A DNA stretch of 64,000 nt. Source: Halocatena salina. Its GTDB lineage: Archaea; Halobacteriota; Halobacteria; Halobacteriales; Haloarculaceae. The stretch covers positions 248,001-312,000 of the forward strand of contig NZ_CP096020.1 of assembly GCF_023115355.1 (NCBI RefSeq), in the 5' to 3' direction. The notes beneath the pieces are model-generated. The model had not been told where the DNA came from, did not search any database, and worked only from the letters and a program-made list of their open reading frames with translations. Of this stretch, positions 47,227-56,536 are shown piece by piece (the first letter of the stretch is position 1; every line of letters begins with the position of its first letter). A program made the position numbers and the translations under genes.

Positions 47227-48062
47227 GACTTAGCACCCCCAATGATCCACGAATACGTCCTCTCACACGGCCGCAGTTGATGACGTGCGTGTAGTTCGAC
47301 CCATTCCCACGCGTTCGTGTCGGCTGCTCTATCGTACAGCTCCGCCCAGCGCTCGTTCGGTTGGAACAAGTAGAGCAGGCCGTTGGGAGAAGTGAACCAG
47401 TGTTCGCCGCCTTCTTCGTAGGAGTATCCCATCGCGACGAGAAGCGGACTATCTCCCACTGACGGTACTTCTCCAACGATGGCCTGCTGGTCTTCGAGAA
47501 CCCCGATTTCACGCATAACCGATCTGAATCCCTCACACCAGCGTTCGATCGTCGAATCAGCGTAATCGAACGAGGTACCGTCAGCATACTCTAACTGATC
47601 GAGAATCGATGTGAGGGCTTCGTTCGAGAAATCGAGCGCGTTCGGTTTGCTCGCTGAAAATCGAGAGACGTATTCGTGGATGACATAACGAACGAGCGCA
47701 TCATCGGCAGCCAAATACAGATAGAGTATCTGTGCCTTGTCACGCGCAGTCGTACAGGAATCAAACACTGTCGGGAGCGACCCGGGATTAGGAAGACTCG
47801 GTGGAGCGTTCTTGAGTCGCGACGTCAGAATTCGGTATATCTTCTGCGCACTCCCTCGTGTGCTACGGTTTGAAAGACGATTTTCGAACCAAACCTGCTT
47901 GACATCGTTCCAGTTCCCATACGTATCGTAGAGGCGAACGAGCTCTTCGGCTCGGGTAACGTGGAGTCCACACATGGTCAAATCCATATTCACGTCCTCC
48001 GATGAGAGCTGAGGAGCGAAAGTGGGACCGGGTGTTTTCCCACCATCGAATGCGATGTCCAT
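47223..48062 (-). CDS. brxA: BREX protein BrxA (DUF1819)
   Basis: A 279-residue BrxA/DUF1819 protein, the first gene of the BREX cluster. The family pattern includes DLTMCGLHVTRAEELVRLY, a central ARDKAQILYLYLAADDALVRYVIHEYV stretch and C-terminal WCEGFRSVMREIGVL. In other BREX types BrxA is a small DNA-binding protein with winged-helix features; here the role is inferred from context. In-frame ATG codons at residues 26 and 30 are alternative starts. The promoter must lie in the 111 bases that separate it from the exporter gene. Confidence 0.85.
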   Translation of the reverse strand: MDIAFDGGKTPGPTFAPQLSSEDVNMDLTMCGLHVTRAEELVRLYDTYGNWNDVKQVWFENRLSNRSTRGSAQKIYRILTSRLKNAPPSLPNPGSLPTVFDSCTTARDKAQILYLYLAADDALVRYVIHEYVSRFSASKPNALDFSNEALTSILDQLEYADGTSFDYADSTIERWCEGFRSVMREIGVLEDQQAIVGEVPSVGDSPLLVAMGYSYEEGGEHWFTSPNGLLYLFQPNERWAELYDRAADTNAWEWVELHARHQLRPCERTYSWIIGGAKS

Positions 48063-48173
48063 ACGACGATGAACTAAATCGACCCACTTTACTGTTCGTC
48101 ATCGAGGAACACCCACCGTATCATGGAATCCGAACGGAAATCCATTCATCGAGCTCCATGGACGGGCATGTGC

Positions 48174-50774
48174 CTAGGCGAGCCGAGCGAGCAAGCGTTT
48201 ACGCAGTATGAGCAAGCACGGAAGCACGGTCATACACGCGATGAACGCATAAACGATACTGAGTCCAGTCACGATACCGAACCGCTGTAGCGGTGGTGAC
48301 AGCGCTAGTGCTAGCACGCCGAAGCCAGCAGCTGTCGTTACTGCACTGCCGAGCAATGCTCCGCCGGTTCCTGTGAGTGCCGTCGTCAGTGTGTCTGCGA
48401 GTGAGTCGTGTCGAGCGCGTTCGTCGACGAATCGTTCGCTGACGTGGATGCTGTAATCCACACCAAGCCCGATCGCCAGACTCGTGATAACGACAGTTTC
48501 GCTGTTGAACGGAACGTCGAGTACGGCCATCGTTCCGAGTAACCATGCGAGAGCGATGACCACGGGGACGAGCGTTAGGACACCCAGCCCTGGCGCACGG
48601 TACCGCCACCAGTACAGCCCGACGAGAAGAGCAAGGATGACACCAAGCGTGATAGCGAACCCTTCGATGAGGGTTTCGAACAGCCCACTCTGAACGACTG
48701 CGGTGATGACCGGGCCGCCCGTTGCGACCGCTGTTACCGGTGTGGTTTCTTCGATCGACGCTGCGACGTCCCGAACATCGCCTGCGACCGACTGCGCCGA
48801 AGCGTTGCCCTGCACGCCGACGATCAGGCGAGCGGATTCGTACGAACCATTGTCCGCCCTGTAGAGCACCGAAGAGGCTTGGTCGGGAGCGGTTTCGAAC
48901 ACGAGATCATAAACCGCCTCGACATCCCGATTCGGGAGACCATCACCGTTCGTGTCACGTGTTTCGATCGCGGTGGCGACCGTCTGATTTTCGGCAGCGA
49001 CACTGCGAATGACGGACGCTGGACTCTCGATCGCGGCGCGTCCATCACTACCAACGACGATCGTCCCACTGCGGTCCGTGTTGTGGGTTACGTCATCTGT
49101 GGCGGTGAGCAACGTCGGTGCAGTCACGTCGCCGCGTATCAGTATCTGCCCCTCCGCGTTCTGTCCGCGTTGGCGGAAGTTGTCGCTCAGATAATCGAGG
49201 TTTTCACTCACCTCGTAATCACCGGGTGCGAACGGTCCCGGGAGGGAATTCATCCATTCCGGCGCATCCTGTGGGATGAAATCGGCTTGGTTGAACTCCG
49301 TATCGATGCCTGTTGCACCATAGACACCTGCGGAGGCAAGCACCACCGAAACCACGAGGACGACGATGGGTACACGCTGGACGAGCGTCGAGACGCCCGA
49401 AAGAATACGGTTTAATCGTCCCGAGCCAATGCCGACAGCGGGAGTATGCCGGTCACGGTTACAGCGCTCGAACAACTGTTCGAGTTCGAGCTTGATGGCT
49501 GGTATGAGTGCCCCAAAGACGAGGAATATGGCGACGATGCCGACACCACTCAGGATAGCGAAATCCTGAATCGATCCCAGTGGACTGATGTAGTTCGAGA
49601 AAAAGCCGACGGCCGTCGAGAACGCGGCAGTCACCAACGCAAGAACGACGCCAGCAATCCCGATATTCATTGCAGACGTGGGATCTCGCCGATCGATAGA
49701 CTCATCATTGCCGTCGAGCACGCCTTCTCGTGCCTCCCGATAGCGCATGACGACGTGTAACGAATAGTCAATACTGAGACCGATGAGTAAGAACGGCACG
49801 GCGATGAGCGTCGAATTCGACGGTATTCCGAGCCACCCCTGTATGCCAGTGTACCAGACCATCACGACGCCAATTCCAAAGACGCTCACGAGCACGTCCA
49901 TGAGATCACGGTAGGCGATGGTCAGAACGACGAGGAGGAGGACGATTGCAACAGGTGTGATGATGATGAACGTATCACCGATAGCCTGTGAGGATTCCGC
50001 ATCGATGATACCCTGTCCGAACACGAACGCGTCGGTAAACTGCTTATCGACCAGCGAATCGATAGCAACCTGAGCGTCGTTCACCGTCTGGGTAGTGGCG
50101 TCCACCTCACTCGGATTCTGCTGAAAAACGAGCGTTGTTCTGGCTTCCGCAGTGGTCGTCCCCGATTTATACCCCGTTGACAGGAACTCGGTTGGATTGC
50201 TGCCTGAAACGGTCCCATTCGAGTCGAGGATGCGACTAAGATACGTCTCAACTTGCTCGTCGGAGCTGGATTCGAGGGCTGCGATCTGCTGATCGAGGGT
50301 CGGTGATGACTGCTGACCTGGCCTTGAAGCCGCTGTCGTAGAATCGTTTTCGGGGTCCGATGTGGGTGCTTGGTCGGCCTGTTCGTGAGCGTACGCGACG
50401 TTTGCAACCACGTTTTCGATGCCGATCATCCCCGTTTCGTTACGAAGCGTCGCGTTAATGGACTCGTTTTCACGGAGTTCCTGTTGCAGGCGGAGACTTC
50501 GTAGCAATGATTCACGCGTGAGGATGTCACTCCCTTCGTCTCTGACGACGACTTGTGCAACGACAGCATCGTCGGCACCGTACGTCGAATCGATCCGATC
50601 GAGTGCCGTCTGCTCTGGGGAATCGATACCGGCCTGTCCGATCTGTCCCTCCTCAGTCGTGCCAACGACAGAACCCACACCAACGACAGTAGTAACAACG
50701 AGCAACAGAGCGATTATCAGTCTGCTGTGTGATGTGAGTAGCTCCGCGTACCGAGACGTGAGCTTCTCACTCAT
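48174..50774 (-). CDS. RND superfamily (MMPL/SSD-like) exporter
   Basis: An 866-residue transporter with the two-fold RND arrangement. One N-terminal helix (about residues 17-37) is followed by a large external domain (40-240) and five helices (about 250-420, including GLSIDYSLHVVMRYREARE). Then comes a second helix, external domain and five-helix set (about 465-860, with IGLGVDYSIHVSERFVDE). The duplicated xGLGVDYSxHxxxR signatures are characteristic of MMPL and sterol-sensing-like RND proteins, which move lipids or other hydrophobic compounds. The substrate is unknown. It is in the same orientation as the BREX genes downstream but is not a known BREX component. Confidence 0.9.
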   Translation of the reverse strand: MSEKLTSRYAELLTSHSRLIIALLLVVTTVVGVGSVVGTTEEGQIGQAGIDSPEQTALDRIDSTYGADDAVVAQVVVRDEGSDILTRESLLRSLRLQQELRENESINATLRNETGMIGIENVVANVAYAHEQADQAPTSDPENDSTTAASRPGQQSSPTLDQQIAALESSSDEQVETYLSRILDSNGTVSGSNPTEFLSTGYKSGTTTAEARTTLVFQQNPSEVDATTQTVNDAQVAIDSLVDKQFTDAFVFGQGIIDAESSQAIGDTFIIITPVAIVLLLVVLTIAYRDLMDVLVSVFGIGVVMVWYTGIQGWLGIPSNSTLIAVPFLLIGLSIDYSLHVVMRYREAREGVLDGNDESIDRRDPTSAMNIGIAGVVLALVTAAFSTAVGFFSNYISPLGSIQDFAILSGVGIVAIFLVFGALIPAIKLELEQLFERCNRDRHTPAVGIGSGRLNRILSGVSTLVQRVPIVVLVVSVVLASAGVYGATGIDTEFNQADFIPQDAPEWMNSLPGPFAPGDYEVSENLDYLSDNFRQRGQNAEGQILIRGDVTAPTLLTATDDVTHNTDRSGTIVVGSDGRAAIESPASVIRSVAAENQTVATAIETRDTNGDGLPNRDVEAVYDLVFETAPDQASSVLYRADNGSYESARLIVGVQGNASAQSVAGDVRDVAASIEETTPVTAVATGGPVITAVVQSGLFETLIEGFAITLGVILALLVGLYWWRYRAPGLGVLTLVPVVIALAWLLGTMAVLDVPFNSETVVITSLAIGLGVDYSIHVSERFVDERARHDSLADTLTTALTGTGGALLGSAVTTAAGFGVLALALSPPLQRFGIVTGLSIVYAFIACMTVLPCLLILRKRLLARLA

Positions 50775-51172
50775 CGATCACTGCCACCTCTGATTACGGC
50801 CGGTTACTGAGTTCGGTCGACTGATTGAGGGATCTCGCCAGTTCATACGCGCTCTCGGAGGACGACTAATAAAGAGTGATGGACGGTTCCCAGAATGTGG
50901 AACAACTGAATGTTGCTTGGGTGTTTCCGTTCACGTATTGGCGTTTGGTAGAATACACACGGTATCTAGGTCTCATAGAGCCCAACGATCATCACAACGA
51001 ATCTGATTCGTGTCAACAATATTGTGCAGGGTACGTCGATTGAGATGGTGTAGAAATCATGTTTTGAAACACTCACCACCGCTGAATACACACTCCCTAC
51101 TGACGGAAAAACTGCTCGGCTGCTTCGGCATCCCGACCGATGTCTACTCCCGTTTTGGGACCCTCAGATCAC
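50775..51172. other. Intergenic region, no gene recognised
   Basis: About 400 bases between two minus-strand genes. The left part holds the exporter's promoter region, but no strong TATA box stands out. No open frame with family resemblance and no mobile-element ends were found. Confidence 0.35.
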
Positions 51173-52036
51173 TTAGTACAGCGTAAACTCGGTCTGTCGT
51201 TGCTCCGCGCCGTAGTACGCCGCAACGATCTCCGTTTCTTTTTCATCTGCGTCCATCTTCGGGACGGTCCGTGTTGTTACTGACAGTGTGAGCGGAGCAG
51301 TATCAAACGGCGATGGTTCTACCTCCACCGTCGATGGGCCGATCGGTTCGACTGTCAACGAGAGGCGTCCGTCAGCAGTAGGTGTAGGTACTGGTCCAAC
51401 CTCTGTACGGCCGAGTTCCGACGCTCCACAGAAGTACAATGAGAGCACGTCGAACGTTTGAAGCAGGAGATAATTCGTCCAGAGTCGGCTTTCCTCAGGG
51501 GTCGAGTTCGCCTCCTCAGCATCACCAGTCTCGTGCAGTCTCGAAAGAAACTCCTGTTCGTCTGGATCCGTGTATGAGCTGTAGCGACCGTCCTGCAGAT
51601 CCGCAAGGAGATCGCGCTGGAACTGCTCTTGGTCGGCGACGAACGACTCATACGGTGGGCCATCCGAGAGATCGGGGATCGATGGGCGGGCCCCATAGCC
51701 GCCTCGACGTAAGCCTGTCGCGTGCATTGAGGTTAATAACCCTGCATAAGCGTCAACTTCAGCAACCGCCTCGATACCGTAAGTATAGAATTCCACCCAC
51801 TCCTCACCAGGGACGTTGGTGAAATTCCTCGGTGTCCCGTCGTCGTCGATGTGAGGGCGCAGATCGTAGCTCCGCCAGCCGTGATCGTGGTGTTCGGCTG
51901 CAAGACAGACCGCCGAATGGGGAGCAGGCTGGTCGAACTCGTCGTTACCCCAGTGGGCTGCCAGCCGTCCAGAGAGAGTTGCATGATCCGGTTGCGTAAC
52001 GAACTGATAGCCGTCACCAGCCTTTGTAATGATCAT
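51173..52036 (-). CDS. DUF3891 family protein
   Basis: A 287-residue cytoplasmic protein of the DUF3891 family. The ATG at 52036 is chosen because the family start pattern follows directly: MIITKAGDGYQFVTQPDHATLSGRLAAHWGN. CLAAEHHDHGW near residues 49-59 is the conserved His-rich motif and suggests a metal site similar to HD-type hydrolases, though activity is unproven. The frame can be extended to 52237 but the added part is Arg-rich and non-acidic. It is divergent from the amidohydrolase gene. Confidence 0.78.
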   Translation of the reverse strand: MIITKAGDGYQFVTQPDHATLSGRLAAHWGNDEFDQPAPHSAVCLAAEHHDHGWRSYDLRPHIDDDGTPRNFTNVPGEEWVEFYTYGIEAVAEVDAYAGLLTSMHATGLRRGGYGARPSIPDLSDGPPYESFVADQEQFQRDLLADLQDGRYSSYTDPDEQEFLSRLHETGDAEEANSTPEESRLWTNYLLLQTFDVLSLYFCGASELGRTEVGPVPTPTADGRLSLTVEPIGPSTVEVEPSPFDTAPLTLSVTTRTVPKMDADEKETEIVAAYYGAEQRQTEFTLY

Positions 52037-52397
52037 CACTACTTGTTTCTTGGAGAGTGAGTATAACTCTCCGGGTGCGAGCGTTGAGCTGGTGTGTCCC
52101 CGAGGATCTCTCAGAAGGATCGTGAAGTAACCCCCTGCGGATATGGGCTGCCTTATGAGACCAGATATCCGTTTTGCTGTCGTCGCAATCGAACGTATCC
52201 TCGTGGGTCTCGTGCACAAACAGAGCCCATCGATCATCGCGGACGTCCGAACATCCGATATAGCATCAGTTTTATTATGAGGGTTGTGAGTGACACCAGG
52301 AAATTGGCTAAGAGCAGCATTAGCTAGCGCTGCAACAAGGCATGTTTATGATTTGTCGAGGTGTGCGTACTTAACATAGTGGCCGATAGTAAAAGTG

Positions 52398-53681
52398 ATG
52401 AACCGTATGAAAACTTTCGACTGTGGTACGCTCATCGATGGGATAGCTGATGAACCGATACGAGACGCAGTTGTTCTCGTCAAGGACGGGATCATTGAAG
52501 AGATTGGCCCTCAAGAGTCGGTCTCCGTACCGGACAACGCAGAGCAAATCGACCACTCCAATGAAATCGTTATCCCCGGCTTGATCGACGCGCACGTGCA
52601 TCTCACCGGCAAGCAGTCGATGAATCCGTTTCAGGCACTGACGACTGGAAGGGTTGAAAGCGCTGCTCGTGCAACTGCCGACTGCCGAAAGCTCCTCGAC
52701 GCGGGCTTCACCACTGTCCGTGATGTTGGCAGTGGAACAGCTCTTGGACTCAAAGCAGCAATCAATACAGGTGATATCCCCGGTCCACGCGTCTTCTCTA
52801 GCGGGCCGCCTATCAACCAGACCGGTGGTCACATAGACGCCCATTTCCTTCCTATCGAATGGCTTGATATCGACCAGAGTCCGCATACCCGGTCGAACTG
52901 GTTCAGCGATCGAATTCTTGCGGATGGTCCCGCCGAATGTCGAAAAGCAGCACGTCGAAACATCAGAGAAGGCGTCGACCTCTTGAAAATCGCGACGACC
53001 GGTGGAGTACTATCGGAAAAGGATCATCCTCAACAACAGCAGTATACGGACGATGAGATCGCAGTAATCACGGACGAGGCTCATCGTGTCGGGATCGATG
53101 TCGCCTCCCACGCCCAAGGGAGTGAGGGAGTTAAATCCGCCCTGCGCAACGGGGTCGACACGATCGAACACGGTTTCTATTTGGATGACAAGGCAATTGA
53201 GATGATGTTGGAGACCGACGCTACGTTCGTGCCGACACTCTCGGTGATGCACCAGATTGTTACTGAGGGATCAGACCATGGCATGCCGGAGTACGGGCTC
53301 CGAAAGGCTCGCGAAGCCTGGGAAGCGCACATTGAGTCCACTCAATCGGCGTATGAGGCCGGCGTGCCAATCGCCCTTGCGACGGACTTCCTCGGTAACG
53401 AATTCACGCCTTACGGGACGGAAAATTTGCTTGAGGCTGAATTGTTCGTTGAGGAAATCGGTATGACCGAAATGGACGTTGTCAAGGCCGCAACAAGCGT
53501 CGCAGCCCGTACGATTCCTGACGACCGTGTCGGTGGGATCAAACCCGGCAATCACGCTGATTTCGTAGCGATCGACACCGATCCTCTGTCGGACATCAGT
53601 GCGCTTCGCAAAACGAACACTGTCTACAAGGGGGGACTCCCGGGGGAGGCATCCGCACCGTCGTATCGAGAGAAGCAATAA
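52398..53681 (+). CDS. Metal-dependent amidohydrolase (imidazolonepropionase/prolidase-like)
   Basis: About 427 residues of the amidohydrolase superfamily. The metal-site residues are in place: DAHVHLTG (His66 and His68), LLKIATTGG with a Lys that may be carboxylated, ASHAQG and TIEHGF with the two further His residues, and ATDFLG with the metal-binding Asp. This combination is typical of the imidazolonepropionase and Xaa-Pro dipeptidase-like group. The N-terminal beta-sandwich (DAVVLVKDGIIEEIG) and C-terminal HADFVAIDTDPL close the fold. ATG codons at 52398 and 52407 and a GTG at 52395 are possible starts. The substrate is unknown. Confidence 0.85.
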   Translation: MNRMKTFDCGTLIDGIADEPIRDAVVLVKDGIIEEIGPQESVSVPDNAEQIDHSNEIVIPGLIDAHVHLTGKQSMNPFQALTTGRVESAARATADCRKLLDAGFTTVRDVGSGTALGLKAAINTGDIPGPRVFSSGPPINQTGGHIDAHFLPIEWLDIDQSPHTRSNWFSDRILADGPAECRKAARRNIREGVDLLKIATTGGVLSEKDHPQQQQYTDDEIAVITDEAHRVGIDVASHAQGSEGVKSALRNGVDTIEHGFYLDDKAIEMMLETDATFVPTLSVMHQIVTEGSDHGMPEYGLRKAREAWEAHIESTQSAYEAGVPIALATDFLGNEFTPYGTENLLEAELFVEEIGMTEMDVVKAATSVAARTIPDDRVGGIKPGNHADFVAIDTDPLSDISALRKTNTVYKGGLPGEASAPSYREKQ

Positions 53682-53887
53682 CACAATCCGGTTCCTCTCT
53701 TCCTTATCAACAGCAGTCGGGTAGGTGGACTTATCACGTACAGACACTTATGAAATCCAGATCGTCGGCGCGGTTCTGTTATATGGTACTGCGATGGGTT
53801 GGTCCCCGACGAGCCTCAATACTGTCGAGTGGATGCCCTCGTCGATCGTAGCACTGTACCAAGATCCAAGATGGCAGATACGTTCGG
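53682..53887. other. Short convergent gap
   Basis: About 200 bases between the amidohydrolase stop and the Argonaute stop on the opposite strand. No gene seen; a transcription stop for both genes is expected here but no clear signal could be assigned. Confidence 0.4.
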
Positions 53888-56536
53888 TTAGAGAAAACCG
53901 ATGCCCGTTTCAAGATCAGTTGTCAGAGGGAGGTGGCCCTTCGCTGCTGCTGTCGCCGCTTGATCTGCATACGCTGTTGTAATCGGAAGGCGAGTTGTCG
54001 TATTTGCGACGCCTATGTGGCATTGGGTGAGAAGATAGATTTGCCGAACTAGCGTCTCGATATTTGTGGTACCGTGCTTACGTGCTACAGTAATCGGTCG
54101 AGGCGTCCCTGTCGTTCCTTTAGCAAGCGGTTCTGGATAGCCATAGGTCGCTACATACGCGAGATTTTGTTCATCGTTGATACAGGCAATTCCCTTGTCG
54201 GGATTTGCGAACCCCTCTTGATTCACGATTCGAGCAGGCGCTTGCTTACGGATTTCGACGACATCGTACGAGATTCCATCTCTCTCAAGGAGTTCAAGGG
54301 CTGGTTCGATTGGATCATTCATGAAGCCATCTCGGTGGATAATAATATGGTCTGGCGTGCCACGACAGTGCTCTTCGTACCCCAATAAGGATTGACGGGT
54401 GATTCGCCGAAGCGCCGATGCAGGGATACGTTCACCCGTTTGGGGACCAGTGTGTGCATATCCGAGCACAGCACCTTCGTTCGTAATCGCCGTTACAGAA
54501 GCCCCAACCCTGATGCCATCTTGTAGACCGTCGTCATCGTCGTCGAAATACTGGCCAACATCGAATGCAAGATAGAGATCGGCATCACCTGGAAGCGAGT
54601 CCTCTACAGTGAACGGGATACCACCAGCAGCGCTAACCAGCCCTAACGCGATGTTCTTGTGATATCCTGTTTCTTTCATCGACTTTCTGTCGATCATCTG
54701 CGAGTGTAGCCCTTTCTCAGCAAATACCTCTTTCAGTTCGTCGTAGGGCTGGTAGAATTTGGTGATCGCACTTTTCTCGGGAGGCAGAACCACGAGAGCA
54801 GCGTCGAAACCGTGATCGGTCGGAAGCTGACGTCCAACTTGAATATCAACGTCACCAGGGGCCTCGCTTTTGGGGGTCGGACTAAACGTAATAGCCTCTA
54901 TAGAGTCTGGCTCGGCACCCATTGATCGGAGTTTTCGTGAGAACACGTTCCAAAACGAGTCGGCACGTTCACCTTCTAGCTGCTGGGGGTACACGTAGAG
55001 GACATTGAACGACGCGGGGGGTTCGTAGACGCCTTTACTCTCGACTTCCTTTGGATGCGAACCGGTACGTCCGTCCTCGAATGTGAGAACATCGTTCATC
55101 TCGTACAGCTGCTCAACACGGAGATGATCATCACCAGTAAACAACGGAGCATCAACAGAGAATGAGATCTCTGTTTTATCAAATGCGATGTCGCCGATCT
55201 GTTGGGCAAATTCAACAGCATTTTCGACGCGGGCAGATGCTGCGCGCCGCATACGTGGCTGGGCTTCAGACCAGAACTCCTCATCGAACTGCGAGAGATT
55301 CTCGGTATGACCCTGAAGAGCGAGTAGTTCCTGCGGAAATATCTGCTGATTCCCCGATCCCATCGGATAGGCGGAAATGACACGCCGGTTCATACGCTCG
55401 ATCATCGCAACGGTATCGTCGTCAACTAACGGGTTCTTGTTACGATGGTAATCGACCACGCTTGTTTCAGCATCGATCACGGGATCAGTCGCATGTTCGG
55501 CCTGCACGCAGCCGAGTCTATACCCCCGACCGTTGTAGGTCGTAACGAGTCGAAGCCCTGGATAGAGACGCTGGTTATCGATCTTGTCAAGGGTATATTT
55601 CGTCTCAACCCGCGTTTTTGGATTGACGTGGAGATAAACTTGGCCAGATGCCATAACTGTAATCGCGCAGTCAAACCGCTCGTATAGATGAAAATTTCCT
55701 GTACCAGCCTGGATTGGTATCGGCTCACTCTTGAGAATCTTATTCATTGAATGAACAATGAACCCTTGTTCCACCACTTGCTGTTTAAACGCCTCCTCTA
55801 CGAGACGACGGATTTGCTCTCGTTCGGCGCGATCCAAGAGATTCAGTGTTCGTTCTCCAGCTGATTTCAGCTCTCGAACGCCATCACTCTCAAGAGTTCC
55901 GTCGCCAGGAATCGGCTGAAGAGCTACGATTTCGAGATCTCCAGCATATGCCATCGGCGGTGCATGGTCGTCATACTTTTCGCGAATCTCACGCATCGCA
56001 GTGTATGCTCGCTGCCGCCGATCATCTTCTGACTGCGCTTGTTCGTCCATAGTGATGAGGACGTCATACACATACGTCGGAACGTCGTCAATCCGCTGGT
56101 TTGAAGGATAGACTGTTAATCCGTGGCCACTGGTCGATAGGTTACACGTGTCAGTGAGTGCATCCTCGATTGCTTCCTCATCGTACTTTGCTGAGGAATG
56201 ACTGCTAGTATTGGTAGATTCCGCTTGCTCGGCTGCCGTCTGGCTCTCGGACGAATTCTCGTCCGTTCTCGTCGACGGATCCTGTTTTCCATCGTCGTTG
56301 TTTCCTGGTGGTTTGTACTCGACTGGAACACTGACATCGAACTCGGACTCGAACGCCTCGATACTTGCTGGAGTCAGTTCAATCGTCCATGCACTTATTT
56401 CGGGATTCCATCGACGGTGGGTCGTGTCCCACGGGAGACTCTTGATCCGGTTTTTGGTGTCCTCATCGTAGTCAAACTTGATCGTCAATTTTTCACCATA
56501 TTCATCTGTGGTTTGATCATATTCGAACTTTGTCAT
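53888..56536 (-). CDS. Long prokaryotic Argonaute, NgAgo-like, with HARP-like N-terminus
   Basis: An 882-residue Argonaute, a nucleic-acid-guided nuclease. The PIWI domain is intact with catalytic residues D659 (LYLAFDVGQY), E702 (TGERIP), D736 (IIIHRDGFMN) and D858 (TTAYADQA). These correspond in order and spacing to the DEDD tetrad reported for Natronobacterium gregoryi NgAgo, and the C-terminus, ending in GIGFL, matches that protein's VGFL end closely. The MID region is near 580-640. Unlike NgAgo, which opens with an OB/repA-type domain, this protein has residues 17-70 resembling the small HARP-like module of some SNF2 helicases (IKFDYDEDTKNRIKSLPW, RRWNPEISAWTI). A Ser/Asp/Glu-rich linker (about 78-118) then leads into the N domain. 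It overlaps a DUF2797 gene by 4 bases. DNA-guided DNA cleavage is likely. Confidence 0.93.
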   Translation of the reverse strand: MTKFEYDQTTDEYGEKLTIKFDYDEDTKNRIKSLPWDTTHRRWNPEISAWTIELTPASIEAFESEFDVSVPVEYKPPGNNDDGKQDPSTRTDENSSESQTAAEQAESTNTSSHSSAKYDEEAIEDALTDTCNLSTSGHGLTVYPSNQRIDDVPTYVYDVLITMDEQAQSEDDRRQRAYTAMREIREKYDDHAPPMAYAGDLEIVALQPIPGDGTLESDGVRELKSAGERTLNLLDRAEREQIRRLVEEAFKQQVVEQGFIVHSMNKILKSEPIPIQAGTGNFHLYERFDCAITVMASGQVYLHVNPKTRVETKYTLDKIDNQRLYPGLRLVTTYNGRGYRLGCVQAEHATDPVIDAETSVVDYHRNKNPLVDDDTVAMIERMNRRVISAYPMGSGNQQIFPQELLALQGHTENLSQFDEEFWSEAQPRMRRAASARVENAVEFAQQIGDIAFDKTEISFSVDAPLFTGDDHLRVEQLYEMNDVLTFEDGRTGSHPKEVESKGVYEPPASFNVLYVYPQQLEGERADSFWNVFSRKLRSMGAEPDSIEAITFSPTPKSEAPGDVDIQVGRQLPTDHGFDAALVVLPPEKSAITKFYQPYDELKEVFAEKGLHSQMIDRKSMKETGYHKNIALGLVSAAGGIPFTVEDSLPGDADLYLAFDVGQYFDDDDDGLQDGIRVGASVTAITNEGAVLGYAHTGPQTGERIPASALRRITRQSLLGYEEHCRGTPDHIIIHRDGFMNDPIEPALELLERDGISYDVVEIRKQAPARIVNQEGFANPDKGIACINDEQNLAYVATYGYPEPLAKGTTGTPRPITVARKHGTTNIETLVRQIYLLTQCHIGVANTTTRLPITTAYADQAATAAAKGHLPLTTDLETGIGFL

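Noticed and set aside
48174-50774. RND exporter as a BREX component
   Set aside because: No known BREX type includes an MMPL/RND protein, and the gene is separated by its own spacing and promoter region. It is likely a neighbour only.
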